A DNA stretch of 64,000 nucleotides from an uncultured Saprospiraceae bacterium (GTDB taxonomy: Bacteria > Bacteroidota > Bacteroidia > Chitinophagales > Saprospiraceae), in contig CALKJD010000027.1 of assembly GCA_937995755.1 (NCBI GenBank), positions 1 to 64,000 on the forward strand, written 5' to 3'. This document shows, piece after piece, positions 25,785 through 35,385 of this stretch. The first letter of the stretch is position 1. Every line of letters begins with the position of its first letter. The position numbers were made by a program, and so were the translations under genes. A model generated the notes under the pieces. That model saw only the letters and a list, made by a program, of their open reading frames with translations. It was not told the origin of the DNA and ran no database searches.

Positions 25785-28025
25785 CTAGTTTACCACATCG
25801 GTAACTTTCACTATACTTGATATTGTAGGGTTTCCTATTATCTCTAGACGCTCAAGAGTATTTTCCTTACAATTCAATGCCTTTTCTACATTTAGTTTTC
25901 CTGATCTATATAGGTCACCTTTAACAGTTGCATTGGTTACGAGATATTTACTTAGGTTTAGGTCAGTGTTATGGCTGATCTGTAGATCTAAGTTTTCACC
26001 TTTACCCATAAGGTCAATAGATTGATGTCCATCTAAGTTAAGTTGAAGGTTTTCTATGTCCATTACCCCAGTGATGTCACCATTTCCTGAACTGTATATG
26101 GATAAGTTTTCTTGGGTTAGACCTTTCAATTTGGTATAATGTACATCCTCCAGATTTAGTTGATCTAGCTGAGAGACGTATACATAGACCTTAAGTTTTT
26201 TACTGTTGTATCTGTTATTCTTATTCTTAATATTTACACTTCCGTTGATTGTACTATATTCTACATTGTCTACAAGGTCTTGATCACCTATTATACTGAT
26301 CGCAGCTTCTTCGGCTTTTACTAGATCTATATCAAAATCACCTTCTATAAACAAACTGCTAATTTGATCCACAGGAATTTTTAATTCGAAATTGGCCTTC
26401 TTATTATATTCATCAGAAAAGAGACCCTTACTTCCCATTTCCCAGCTGTATTGAGATTCGTCATGCGGTCTAGATTGACTGTTGTCAAACGAAGATCCGT
26501 ACATCAAGTGCTCCGTAGTGCCATCAAAGGTTACTTTTTTTCCTATTGGTATAGCCATCGTATAAGTAAGTCCTTGGCCTCTATAGTTTTCTCCTTTGGG
26601 TAATAAAAACTTCTCAGGTATTATGATTGTACCATCTTCTTGTATTTCAAAATCAGCCTTAACTTTTCCTGCGTTCGAGAGGGCATCTTTTTTATTCATT
26701 CCTCTGGATACTATGTCTTTAGTGATATGCACATTATGATCATTAGACGCTACTATTTCTAAATGTACGTCATCTACATATAGACCTTCGCTGGTAGGTT
26801 GCAGGTCAAAGAAATTGACAAATTGAATTTCATTGTTGTGCTCGTCCGTAACTTTTATATTCACAAGATCACTGCTGATGTTTTTACTGTAAGTATCCGA
26901 AAGGCTTCCAGATACTCGGTATTCACCAATAGTATTACTTACACTAAATGCACCGATTACTAATGATGCGACCCACATTGTACCTAGATTTCTAATCCAG
27001 TTGTTTTTCGTTTTATATCCGAAAAGCATTTTGGCGATTAGAGATAACCCAAAGAAAAGAGGAATTCCTAATGTTAAGTATAGAGATAGCCCTCCTAATG
27101 AGCTTAAAAAATAATTGTCAGGGCCAACATATTTCATGAAAGGCAGACATACAGAAATGGCTATAATAATGGTAATGAAGAGTAATCCCAAGACTAGCGC
27201 TAATGCTCCACCAGTGATTTTGAAAATCGATTTTCCTGTTTTACCTATTAGTCCAAATATGCCAGAAAAAATACTTCCAATTAAAGCAAATATCGCTGCA
27301 AATCCTCTTAGTATGAAGTTGCGTCTTTTCTTGTTGACGCTTTCTTCATTTGCATCCAGATGGCTGCTACTTTTTTTTTTAGAACTTAAGTCTTTCCCTA
27401 TCTCAGTGATTCGCTTGGATAGTTCAGTGATCTCCTCTTCTACAGTCTTAGCAATGTTCGATATATTTATATTTTCTCCCCTCATGGCGAGCTTCTCACT
27501 TGACGTGCGAGCCACTGGAACTATCACCCATAAAAGTATATAGAAGACAGGTCCAATTCCTCCTGCGAAAAAAAGTGCTGCAAATCCTATTCTTACCAAA
27601 AGCGGATCACTGATACCAAAGTACGCCGCTATACCAGAACATATGCCACCTAGAACTTTGTCGTCGCCATCTCTGAATAATCTTTTGCCGCTACTTTTCT
27701 TGCGATCTTTTGATGTATAACTTTCTCTGCTTTCTTCTGTAGGCTCATAATCATCCTCAATAGCTTCTGCACCAAAATCTTCAGGCGTTCCCATGATCTT
27801 GATTACCTCATCTAGCTCTTTGTTGCTGATGATAGATGATCCCTTCATACTCTCTTGAAAGAGCTCGCCCATACGTACTTCTATATCATGGATGATCTCA
27901 TCACAACTCTCAGAATCTGAGAAATGTCTACGGATCGTACTGAGGTATGTCTCTAGATGTGTATACGCATCGATATCGATGGTAAATGGCATTCCGCCTA
28001 GGTTTATATTGAGTATCTTATTCAT
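25785..28025 (-). CDS. PspC-domain membrane protein with C-terminal adhesin-like beta domain
   Basis: A 746-residue inner-membrane protein. Residues 1-85 are a helical regulatory-looking region (DIEVRMGELFQESMKG, IIKIMGTPEDFG-like). Residues about 113-172 are the PspC domain (KVLGGICSGIAAYFGISDPL then LVRIGFAALFFAGGIGP). A coiled linker and four or more membrane helices follow (about 232-370). The last 370 residues are beta-rich with repeated short hydrophobic strands, like the DUF2807 head-group domains often fused to PspC in Bacteroidota. PspC proteins sense envelope stress. The upstream PadR gene is the usual partner and probably represses the operon. The stress sensed here is unknown. Confidence 0.88.
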   Translation of the reverse strand: MNKILNINLGGMPFTIDIDAYTHLETYLSTIRRHFSDSESCDEIIHDIEVRMGELFQESMKGSSIISNKELDEVIKIMGTPEDFGAEAIEDDYEPTEESRESYTSKDRKKSSGKRLFRDGDDKVLGGICSGIAAYFGISDPLLVRIGFAALFFAGGIGPVFYILLWVIVPVARTSSEKLAMRGENINISNIAKTVEEEITELSKRITEIGKDLSSKKKSSSHLDANEESVNKKRRNFILRGFAAIFALIGSIFSGIFGLIGKTGKSIFKITGGALALVLGLLFITIIIAISVCLPFMKYVGPDNYFLSSLGGLSLYLTLGIPLFFGLSLIAKMLFGYKTKNNWIRNLGTMWVASLVIGAFSVSNTIGEYRVSGSLSDTYSKNISSDLVNIKVTDEHNNEIQFVNFFDLQPTSEGLYVDDVHLEIVASNDHNVHITKDIVSRGMNKKDALSNAGKVKADFEIQEDGTIIIPEKFLLPKGENYRGQGLTYTMAIPIGKKVTFDGTTEHLMYGSSFDNSQSRPHDESQYSWEMGSKGLFSDEYNKKANFELKIPVDQISSLFIEGDFDIDLVKAEEAAISIIGDQDLVDNVEYSTINGSVNIKNKNNRYNSKKLKVYVYVSQLDQLNLEDVHYTKLKGLTQENLSIYSSGNGDITGVMDIENLQLNLDGHQSIDLMGKGENLDLQISHNTDLNLSKYLVTNATVKGDLYRSGKLNVEKALNCKENTLERLEIIGNPTISSIVKVTDVVN

Positions 28026-28141
28026 TTGGTAGCGAGTTTTATTGTAGTGATTGAGAGGTCGTTTTTACTGTTTCGTAGATCGGTATTACTTCTCATTTTT
28101 TTAATAGCGAATTTTATTTTTTAATGAATCAAGTCTGCGCG

Positions 28142-28477
28142 CTATTGGACCTGCGATTTAGTGGATTGATTGACAGCTGTGGATAGCTCCTGCCAAGTAT
28201 CCATCAACGCTCCGAGAAATTCTTCTCCTTGCTCTGTCAGTGTATAGTATTTTCTTGGTGGACCAGATTTAGATTCCTTCCAGCTATAGGCAAGAAGCTC
28301 TGCATTTTTGAGTCGACTGAGTAATGGATATAAAGTACCTTCTACTACTATCAACTTAGATTCTTTGAGCTTCTTTATAATATCTGATGGATATGCTTCT
28401 TGTTCGGCTATGATACTCAGTACACACAGCTCTAGTAAGCCTTTCCTCATCTGCGCTTTAGTGTTTTCTAACTTCAT
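28142..28477 (-). CDS. PadR-family transcriptional regulator
   Basis: A 111-residue winged-helix repressor. The PadR signature is visible: KGLLELCVLSIIAEQEAYPS near residue 12, the LKESKLIVVEGTLYPLLSRL recognition region (about 38-57), and GPPRKYYTLTEQGEEFL (wing, about 70-86). It is followed 116 bases later by the PspC-domain gene, a pairing seen across Bacteroidota, and both share one terminator. Three GTAC-centred sites lie upstream over the -33 region of its own promoter, which suggests autoregulation. The inducing ligand is unknown. Confidence 0.93.
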   Translation of the reverse strand: MKLENTKAQMRKGLLELCVLSIIAEQEAYPSDIIKKLKESKLIVVEGTLYPLLSRLKNAELLAYSWKESKSGPPRKYYTLTEQGEEFLGALMDTWQELSTAVNQSTKSQVQ

Positions 28478-28541
28478 TTTACATCTTAGTTGTGCATGAT
28501 CGTGATAGATAATGATTGATTGCTTCTATATGATCACAATA

Positions 28542-28603
28542 CAAATATAGAATAACTTATAGTACTATGCAATACAAAGTACACTATTAATGCATGGTAC
28601 TAT
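28542..28603 (-). promoter_or_regulatory. padR-pspC promoter with palindromic operator-like sites
   Basis: On the minus strand TATATTTG (28542-28549) is a -7 box, with TTG trinucleotides at 28570-28577 near the -33 position. Overlapping and upstream are ATAGTACTATGCA (28559-28571) and its inverted near-copy TGCATGGTACTAT (28591-28603), with a further GTAC between them. The GTAC centres are 17 and 18 bases apart. This is the place and symmetry expected for PadR binding. Confidence 0.65.
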
Positions 28604-28618
28604 ATGGAATGATAGATT

Positions 28619-28649
28619 TCGACGATGAATGGCTCAAAATTATCGTCGA
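28619..28649. other. short stem-loop after the glycosyltransferase operon
   Basis: TCGACGAT (28619-28626) pairs exactly with ATCGTCGA (28642-28649) around a 15-base loop. It follows the stop of the family 4 glycosyltransferase gene by about 120 bases. It has no T-run on the minus strand, so it is only a weak terminator candidate. Confidence 0.3.
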
Positions 28650-28770
28650 GTGAAAAAATAGAATATACTATGGTATATCAACTATCGATAAAACTTAGAT
28701 CTGATAGGATTCAGCGACTATTCTATGTGAGCTTAAGATTGTATATAGATGATTATCTAGGATGATGATG

Positions 28771-29895
28771 TTATTGAGCACTCACTTTTTCTATAGCATG
28801 ATACACTATTTCTGCTGTCTTTTCCCAATCAAAAGTTTTGGTCCTTTCTAATCCTTTTTGAATTAAAAACTGCTTGAGTGATTTGTCATTATCAATACGA
28901 TGCATAGCTTCTACTATCTGTCTAGTATCTGTAGGGTCTACTAGTAGCGCAGCATCTCCAGCTACCTCAGGCATACTAGATATATTAGAGGTGATGACAG
29001 GGACACCCGCAGAAAATGCTTCCAGAATAGGAATGCCAAACCCCTCGAAGGTAGATATATATATAAGAGCTTCAGCACTAGCTAACATGGCTTTCGCTTC
29101 TTCTTTGATATCGTGATACATATGTATCTCATGTTTGAATGGGCTGAAATTGTAGGCCTTTTGTATTTGATCAAAATTCCATGCTGGTCTACCTACGATG
29201 ACCAATTGGTGGTCGGTATTGTATTTGGCTTTGTATGATGAAAAAGCTTCTATTAATTTAACGATATTTTTTCTTGGGTGTAATGAGCCGAGGTAAAAGA
29301 AATAAGGTTTGCCTTCACTGTATTGATTTCGGATTTTTACTTTAATGGATTCTTCAACTGGAGAAAATCCCTTTGGCGAAGCGTTGTGACCTACGGTAAT
29401 TTTTTCTGCTGAGATATTATATTGTTGGATGACATCCGCTTTAGTGGCTTCTGATACTGCTACGATATGATCTGCTCGTTTGTGGAATAGCGGAAAATAT
29501 TTTTTATAATATCTGAGGTGATGGCCAGGTAAATGATCTGGATAGTGGATGTAGGCTAAATCGTGACTTATCATCACAGAAGGTACTTTGGATCTAAGGC
29601 TTAGATACGCATCACCACTAAAAAATACATCAATCTTGTGTTTTTTCAATGCCCTATGAACGGAATATTCAAACCATAGCTTAAATAGGATGGGCAATCG
29701 AGCTGGAACTCCAATCTGAATAGCAGTAACATTCTCAGCAAATACAAACTCTGGATCAAATGGACGGTCAAATAGAAAGATGAACTCGTGCTCAGGATGA
29801 TTAGCTACGATACGACGCGTTACCTCATAGATGTATCTGGCTACACCTTCCATTCTTCCCTTTTGTAGTATACGTGCGTTGACGGCTATTCTCAC
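28771..29895 (-). CDS. family 4 glycosyltransferase (GT-B fold)
   Basis: A 374-residue retaining glycosyltransferase of the GT4 type. The N-terminal Rossmann domain begins MRIAVNARILQKGRMEGVAR with the Gly/Arg acceptor loop. The C-terminal domain shows YFFYLGSLHPRKNIVKLIEA (about residues 201-220), the EGFGIPILEAFSAGVPVITS sugar-nucleotide block (about 284-303) and AALLVDPTD. The start codon is GTG, overlapping the stop of the upstream QTMAN-type gene by one base (TAGTG), so translation is probably coupled. Donor and acceptor are unknown. The partner gene suggests RNA modification, but a glycan or lipid role is equally possible. Confidence 0.9.
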   Translation of the reverse strand: MRIAVNARILQKGRMEGVARYIYEVTRRIVANHPEHEFIFLFDRPFDPEFVFAENVTAIQIGVPARLPILFKLWFEYSVHRALKKHKIDVFFSGDAYLSLRSKVPSVMISHDLAYIHYPDHLPGHHLRYYKKYFPLFHKRADHIVAVSEATKADVIQQYNISAEKITVGHNASPKGFSPVEESIKVKIRNQYSEGKPYFFYLGSLHPRKNIVKLIEAFSSYKAKYNTDHQLVIVGRPAWNFDQIQKAYNFSPFKHEIHMYHDIKEEAKAMLASAEALIYISTFEGFGIPILEAFSAGVPVITSNISSMPEVAGDAALLVDPTDTRQIVEAMHRIDNDKSLKQFLIQKGLERTKTFDWEKTAEIVYHAIEKVSAQ

Positions 29896-31010
29896 TAGTT
29901 ATTATTTATTGCGTCCTCAAATTTCCGATCATAACTTTCGATGATGTTGGACCAATCATAATGCATTACATGATCTGCTAACGAAGGTAATTGATTTGGC
30001 CAATCTTGTATCATTGCCTTTAGTTTTTGATAGAGATCATCGGAGTCATTGTAAAAGCATTGAGGGTTGTCTACTGGGTCTACATGCTCTGGATATGAAA
30101 GTTTATTAGGTAATAGAGGCATGACTCCTGCTGCGATAGCTTCGACGATGCTAATTCCGAAAAAATCTTGATCATTAGTGACTGGCAAGATATCTGACGA
30201 TTGTACCAATTGGATATAACGATCTTTACTTTCAGCATACCCAAAGTGAATGATATGTTTTGCTAGTCGCTTTTCAGCTTCATTGAAAACTGCAGGATAT
30301 TTCTTGTAAGATTCACCGCAGACGATCAGTTCAAAATTTTCGCCTGATTCACTTAATCGATAAAGACATTCAAAAAATGTTTCTGGGCATTTATCATACT
30401 CCCACCTATGGTTCCATAATACGATAGGCACTTTGTTTATTCTCTTTTGGTGTGTATAAAATGTCTTCAACTCCATGCCTATATATAGCACACTACTTTT
30501 GGCTTCGATATATTCGATGGTGTAGTGATTTCGAAAATCAGGAAATGCATACAGGAAATCAGGGATAGCCGAAATAAAGGATTGCATGTGGTATCGAGAA
30601 TTAAATAGTATGCGATCCGCGGCCAACGAAGAAGTATAATTGATCCACGCATAGGTGCGATCACGATTGAGCTTGGTGTCTGGATCAGTGGCTGACCATG
30701 GGTATGTCAATTGATTTTCATGAAAGAACAACACCACAGGAATATTTCTAATCTTCTTTCTAGCCAAAGCGACAAAAGTACTGAGGTCTATCATGTCTGT
30801 AGCTATGATCAGGTCTGGTGTATAGTCCATATTCAGGAACTCAGTGGCTAATGTGATTGCTGCACCGTGCATGCGCCATTTCCAATGTCGACCTGGTAAG
30901 GTTAGGAGCTTAATGTCATGGCGAGAGTACTTTTGGAGTTGATCTTCCATCACCTTGTGACTACTTGCGTAGAATGGCTCTATAAATAGTATTTTTCTCT
31001 TTGTATTCAA
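29895..31010 (-). CDS. tRNA-queuosine alpha-mannosyltransferase family protein (GTDC1/QTMAN-like)
   Basis: A 371-residue GT-B glycosyltransferase. Its N-terminal half carries the DUF3524 hallmarks of the family that mannosylates queuosine in tRNA-Asp: ILFIEPFYASSHKVMEDQL (residues about 7-25), LLTLPGRHWKWRMHGAA, VVLFFHENQLTYPWS (about 93-107) and ILFNSRYHMQSF. The C-terminal half has the sugar-nucleotide block (FFGISIVEAIAAGVMPLLPN). Human GTDC1 shares these motifs. The donor (GDP-mannose) is known for the animal enzyme only; the bacterial activity is an inference. It is the first gene of a two-gene operon with a GT4 enzyme. Confidence 0.85.
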   Translation of the reverse strand: MNTKRKILFIEPFYASSHKVMEDQLQKYSRHDIKLLTLPGRHWKWRMHGAAITLATEFLNMDYTPDLIIATDMIDLSTFVALARKKIRNIPVVLFFHENQLTYPWSATDPDTKLNRDRTYAWINYTSSLAADRILFNSRYHMQSFISAIPDFLYAFPDFRNHYTIEYIEAKSSVLYIGMELKTFYTHQKRINKVPIVLWNHRWEYDKCPETFFECLYRLSESGENFELIVCGESYKKYPAVFNEAEKRLAKHIIHFGYAESKDRYIQLVQSSDILPVTNDQDFFGISIVEAIAAGVMPLLPNKLSYPEHVDPVDNPQCFYNDSDDLYQKLKAMIQDWPNQLPSLADHVMHYDWSNIIESYDRKFEDAINNN

Positions 31011-31225
31011 TGTGGAATGAGAATGTAATTTAACCGCAAAATAACGATTTGTGGGTATACGATAATATTACCTTATTGGATATGATAACTGGCTAGGTAA
31101 AGAATTATTAAACCAAAGTCCAATACAGACGTTTCAAAAGTCATTAATTTCATATCTCATAGTTCTGTCTTTATACTTTCTATGAAACCACTATATTGCG
31201 TATCAATCTAATAGAAGATCACTAG

Positions 31226-32830
31226 ATGAAAAAAGAATCAGACGTACTTATCATAGGAGCAGGAGTAGCAGGACTTACATGTGCGATTAAATTGGCGATG
31301 CAACGCCCTGATATTTCAATAAATGTACTTACTAAGTCTAATGACCAAGAGAGTAATACCCGATATGCACAAGGTGGAGTAGCGGCCGTATGGGATCATG
31401 GTATAGATAACTATAATAAGCACGTAGAAGATACACTGGATGCAGGAGATGGATTGTGTGATCCAGAAGTAGTGCGTATGGTAATAGAAGAAGGGCCTAT
31501 ACGCGTGCAGGAGATAATAGATTGGGGCGTAAGATTCGATAAGGAAGTGGATGGAGATTATGATCTTGGGAAAGAAGGTGGACACTCGGAAAATCGAATT
31601 CTGCATTATAAAGATATAACAGGATGGGAGATACAGCGTACACTCAATGAGAAAGCTAGATCACTCAAAAACATCAGTTTCTTAGAGCATTATTTCGCTG
31701 TCAATCTGATTACGCAGCATAGTATGGGGCGTAATGTAACGAGGCTTACACCAGATATTGAGTGCTATGGTGCTTATGTATTCAATAAAGAGACTAAGCA
31801 GATAGAGACATTTTTGGCTAGACAAGTAGTCATGGCGGCAGGTGGTGCTGGACAGATATATAAGAGTACTACCAATCCTACGATAGCAACTGGAGATGGT
31901 ATTGCGATGATGTATCGTGCCATGGGAAGGATCGCCAATATGGAATTCATTCAATTTCACCCCACCTCTCTATATAATCCTGCAGGAGAAAACCCTTCAT
32001 TCTTAGTATCTGAGGCGGTTAGAGGATTTGGTGCTGTGCTTAAGACTTCTGATGGAAAAGAATTTATGCATAAGTATGACGATCGTCTATCATTGGCTCC
32101 TAGAGATATAGTCGCTAGAGCGATTGATAATGAGATGAAGATGCGTGGAGATGACTATGTGTTATTGGATTGCACACATCTCGACAAAGAGAAGTTTTAC
32201 GATCACTTTCCCAATATCACCGACAAGTGTCGTAGTATAGGTGTTGATCCATATGTAGATATGATCCCTGTAGTGCCAGCCTGCCATTATACTTGCGGAG
32301 GTATCGTAGTAGATAAAGAAGGGCGTACGTCTATCAGCAATCTTTTTGCTGCAGGAGAAGTGACAGCAAGTGGATTACATGGGGCTAATAGATTAGCATC
32401 GAATTCACTGCTCGAAGGCTTAGTATATGGACATAATATCCAAGAAGTGATTGCCAGAGAAATAGATAATACTATAATGAAAGCCAATGTGCCTGAGTGG
32501 GATGCAGAAGGAACTACAGAGCCTAATGAGTTGGTATTGCTTACACAATCACTCAAGGAACTCAAAGAAATCATGAGTAGCTATGTAGGTATAGTAAGGA
32601 CAGATGTACGGATCAAAAGAGCCATGGATAGATTATGGTTGTTATATCAAGAAACAGAAGACTTGTATAATAATACCACTATATCTCCTCAGCTATGTGA
32701 GTTGCGTAATCTGATTACTGTTGGATACTTAGTTACCAAATCTGCAGGTATGCGTAAAGAGAGTAGAGGCCTACATTACAATACGGATTACCCTGATCAT
32801 TATGGTTATTTGGAAACTACATTGATGTAG
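31226..32830 (+). CDS. nadB: L-aspartate oxidase
   Basis: A 534-residue FAD enzyme that oxidises L-aspartate to iminoaspartate, the first step of bacterial NAD synthesis with quinolinate synthase. The FAD-binding Rossmann motif (VLIIGAGVAGLTCAIKLAM, residues about 7-25) is followed by NTRYAQGGVAAVW, EGGHSENRILHYKD-like active-site stretch, MEFIQFHPTSLY (about 237-248), HYTCGGIVVD and GANRLASNSLLEGLVYG. The C-terminal helical domain is complete. Succinate dehydrogenase flavoproteins are related, but length and the EGGHS...R region fit NadB. nadA and nadC are not nearby. Confidence 0.95.
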   Translation: MKKESDVLIIGAGVAGLTCAIKLAMQRPDISINVLTKSNDQESNTRYAQGGVAAVWDHGIDNYNKHVEDTLDAGDGLCDPEVVRMVIEEGPIRVQEIIDWGVRFDKEVDGDYDLGKEGGHSENRILHYKDITGWEIQRTLNEKARSLKNISFLEHYFAVNLITQHSMGRNVTRLTPDIECYGAYVFNKETKQIETFLARQVVMAAGGAGQIYKSTTNPTIATGDGIAMMYRAMGRIANMEFIQFHPTSLYNPAGENPSFLVSEAVRGFGAVLKTSDGKEFMHKYDDRLSLAPRDIVARAIDNEMKMRGDDYVLLDCTHLDKEKFYDHFPNITDKCRSIGVDPYVDMIPVVPACHYTCGGIVVDKEGRTSISNLFAAGEVTASGLHGANRLASNSLLEGLVYGHNIQEVIAREIDNTIMKANVPEWDAEGTTEPNELVLLTQSLKELKEIMSSYVGIVRTDVRIKRAMDRLWLLYQETEDLYNNTTISPQLCELRNLITVGYLVTKSAGMRKESRGLHYNTDYPDHYGYLETTLM

Positions 32831-32890
32831 TCGATAATGTGCAATTTCTAAATTGACAGGAACAGAAAATCGAATTTGATATAACATCAT

Positions 32891-32927
32891 AAAAAAAAGC
32901 CCCATCACAATTTTGCGATGGAGCTTC
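32891..32927 (-). terminator. rho-independent terminator of the 753-residue T9SS protein gene
   Basis: A stem of about 13 bp (AAGCCCCATCACA against TGCGATGGAGCTT, few mismatches) with a T-run of eight on the minus strand, 64 bases beyond the stop at 32991. It may also serve nadB on the plus strand, but there it lacks a T-run. Confidence 0.82.
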
Positions 32928-32990
32928 TCGTAGTTTTCGATATTAATACTAACTGATTCAATTAGTATTAGTCGAATGAAATATTGAACA

Positions 32991-35252
32991 TTATTCTTTG
33001 ATCAGTTTGATCGACTCGTTTAAGTTTAGACCCTTGATATTACATAAATAAATGCCTGTTGGTTGATTTATTGCTAGGGTGTATTTATTATTTCCTAGAG
33101 CAGCTTTGTATTGTTTTTTAGAAATACTTCGTCCTGTGATATCTGTTATTTCAATTGTGATATCTTCTGTAATTTCTGCATCATAAGTAACCACGAACGA
33201 TTCAGCAAATGGATTTGGATATGCACTGACCGTAGCAGATACACCTACTAAAGATCTAGCGATCGTTTCTATATCTTCACTGTCAAGATTTCCAGTATTA
33301 ACATTTCTTAGGTTCTGAAGATTTTGGTTACTATTCACCATTATCAGTTCTTCCTCTGTAAGATCACCTAGTCTCACTGCAATAAAGTTTTTGCTATTGA
33401 TGTTAGATCCGTTTACTGTGAAGTATACTGCCTCAGGACAGTTGCCTTCAATGATTTCAGCAGGATCGCTAAATGTATAAGATGCATCAACCATCACCCA
33501 ATGTTTTCCTGAGCTAAATGAGTCACTTATCCCATTAGAATATTGTAATAATTCACTGAGATCATTAAAGTCGATATCACCATCTTGGTCAAGATCGGCT
33601 GCGAGAAATTGATAAGCGGTTGTGAGTAATTCTTTTCCTTGTAAATGATAGAGTAATGCTTTTACATCTGCGTAGTTTACAGAATTGTCATTGGCATCGT
33701 ATGCTGCAGTTACCATGTATTCTACATCACTTCTTACTGCGTTATCGATGGTGTAGTTACCGTTAATGTCAGTAGTCGCAGTTGCCTCTCCAAAGTGTAC
33801 GGTCTCATGATTGCCATAGACTTGTACTTTTTCATATCTTGATCTCTCTTGCCAGTAACCATGCTCGTCAAGATACTGTTCTGTAACTAACTGATCTACT
33901 TCATTCCATCCTACCCACTGATCTGAAATAGGTGCTGTAGATATCAATGAAACATTCGCATTAGCTACTCGTTCTTGGCTAGACATCATGATCATACCTG
34001 CTACATTGTATGCATCTGGATCAATATTGGGTTGGCAGTCAGGAATGTTAGCATTATTGTTTTGTATGATTACGTTCACTTGACAGTAGCTTTGGTTGCC
34101 CTTAGTGTCAGTTACGTACATATTGATGATATTATCTCCAACATTATCACAAGTAAATACTTTAAATTTATCAGCAACATCAGGAGAGAATGAAAACTGT
34201 ACTGGTCCATGACCACAAGGAGAACTACTACCAAAATCAAGATCCTTAGCCCAAATTTCTACCATACCATTATCAGCGATTCCGTCATTGTTATCATCCA
34301 TTGGCATAAGTGTAGTCGTTAGTTCAGCTATACAATATGGAAGTGGGCCTCCAGCATCTTTAACTACGATATCTACTGTGTGGTATACTTTACCAGTACA
34401 TCCATATCTTACTGTAAAAACAACTTTGGTAGTACCGATTGGATACGTACCTGAAATATCAGCTCCATTGTTATCAGCATAAGGAGAGTTATTAGAGATA
34501 TAGAAGTCTCCTCCACATGTAGATGGTGGGACATATAGTGGTGGTATGTCTAAGTGTCTTCCTCCACAGTTGTAAGAGTTAAATTCAATTTCATCTGCAA
34601 ACTCTACTTCTGGCAGATCAGATTTTGAAATTTTTATGGTCTGCACAAAAGTATATAAACCACTTGAATGTGGTCCTTCTATTCCAGTGAATGTGCACCA
34701 GTCCATTACCTTATATGTACGGAGTATCTTGGTACATTGAGGAGAAATTGTAAATACTTGATCTGAGTGAGAGACCCCTATCAGACTACAATCAGCGTAG
34801 TCGTACGTAGGGTATCCATAACCATAAGGAAGATTTTCAGGTTGGTATGCAGGATTGCATCCTGTTAATTCAATATATGGTTCTGGCCAATGTATGTTAT
34901 ATTCATTAAATCCTCCAGTAGCATTCACTGTAATAGTTTGTGAGCATGACTGTAGGTTCCAGTTAGGATCTTCTACGGTCCATGTTCTTACTATTGTACC
35001 TACATTACAGCTAGATAGATTATAGTTGATATATGGTGTTCCAGCATCATGATTGCCATTGTAATCATGGTAATACGCATTGCCGTAGATGCTAAGATCC
35101 CATAGTTCGTCTTGACAATCTACTGTTACATCTGCTGGGCAATAGATTGAGAATAAGTCTTCTTCTGCCATGACAGAAGTGCTAAATGCGAGAGATACGA
35201 GCAGTGTGCATAGCAGTGCCCATCCCTTCAAGAGGGTAGAGGTTGTTTTCAT
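32991..35252 (-). CDS. large T9SS cargo protein with HYR-like and dockerin-like segments
   Basis: A 753-residue exported protein. A signal peptide (MKTTSTLLKGWALLCTLLVS) ends around residue 29. Cys-rich Ig-like units follow, starting IYCPADVTVDCQDELWDLSI and including CTKILRTYKVMDWCTF. Further on come PYCIAELTTTLMPMDDNNDG, VEIWAKDLDFG, and VYVTD-like CQVNVIIQNN. A transthyretin-like fold (TTDINGNYTIDNAVRSDVEY) and a dockerin-like pair of Asp-rich loops (LDQDGDIDFNDLSELLQYSN, about residues 565-585) are next. A T9SS type A sorting domain (SAYPNPFAESFVVTYDAEIT onward) ends the protein. The module order matches the C-terminal third of the giant protein at 45.8-55.9 kb. Function is probably surface adhesion or scaffold; none is proven. 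Confidence 0.85.
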   Translation of the reverse strand: MKTTSTLLKGWALLCTLLVSLAFSTSVMAEEDLFSIYCPADVTVDCQDELWDLSIYGNAYYHDYNGNHDAGTPYINYNLSSCNVGTIVRTWTVEDPNWNLQSCSQTITVNATGGFNEYNIHWPEPYIELTGCNPAYQPENLPYGYGYPTYDYADCSLIGVSHSDQVFTISPQCTKILRTYKVMDWCTFTGIEGPHSSGLYTFVQTIKISKSDLPEVEFADEIEFNSYNCGGRHLDIPPLYVPPSTCGGDFYISNNSPYADNNGADISGTYPIGTTKVVFTVRYGCTGKVYHTVDIVVKDAGGPLPYCIAELTTTLMPMDDNNDGIADNGMVEIWAKDLDFGSSSPCGHGPVQFSFSPDVADKFKVFTCDNVGDNIINMYVTDTKGNQSYCQVNVIIQNNNANIPDCQPNIDPDAYNVAGMIMMSSQERVANANVSLISTAPISDQWVGWNEVDQLVTEQYLDEHGYWQERSRYEKVQVYGNHETVHFGEATATTDINGNYTIDNAVRSDVEYMVTAAYDANDNSVNYADVKALLYHLQGKELLTTAYQFLAADLDQDGDIDFNDLSELLQYSNGISDSFSSGKHWVMVDASYTFSDPAEIIEGNCPEAVYFTVNGSNINSKNFIAVRLGDLTEEELIMVNSNQNLQNLRNVNTGNLDSEDIETIARSLVGVSATVSAYPNPFAESFVVTYDAEITEDITIEITDITGRSISKKQYKAALGNNKYTLAINQPTGIYLCNIKGLNLNESIKLIKE

Positions 35253-35318
35253 ATTATTTGAGCCTTTTAATGGATAAAATGTTGCTAGTAGTCGATACTA
35301 GCGCATTACATATTAAAA

Positions 35319-35350
35319 CAAATATACATATGTTATTTGCAATATATCAA
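35319..35350 (-). promoter_or_regulatory. promoter of the 753-residue T9SS protein gene
   Basis: On the minus strand TTG (35348-35350) and TATATTTG (35319-35326) are separated by 21 bases, fitting the Bacteroidota promoter. The predicted leader of about 60 bases is like that of the giant T9SS gene. Confidence 0.7.
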
Positions 35351-35385
35351 CGTTTTACGATAAATTGTAACAAAATAGGGGATTA

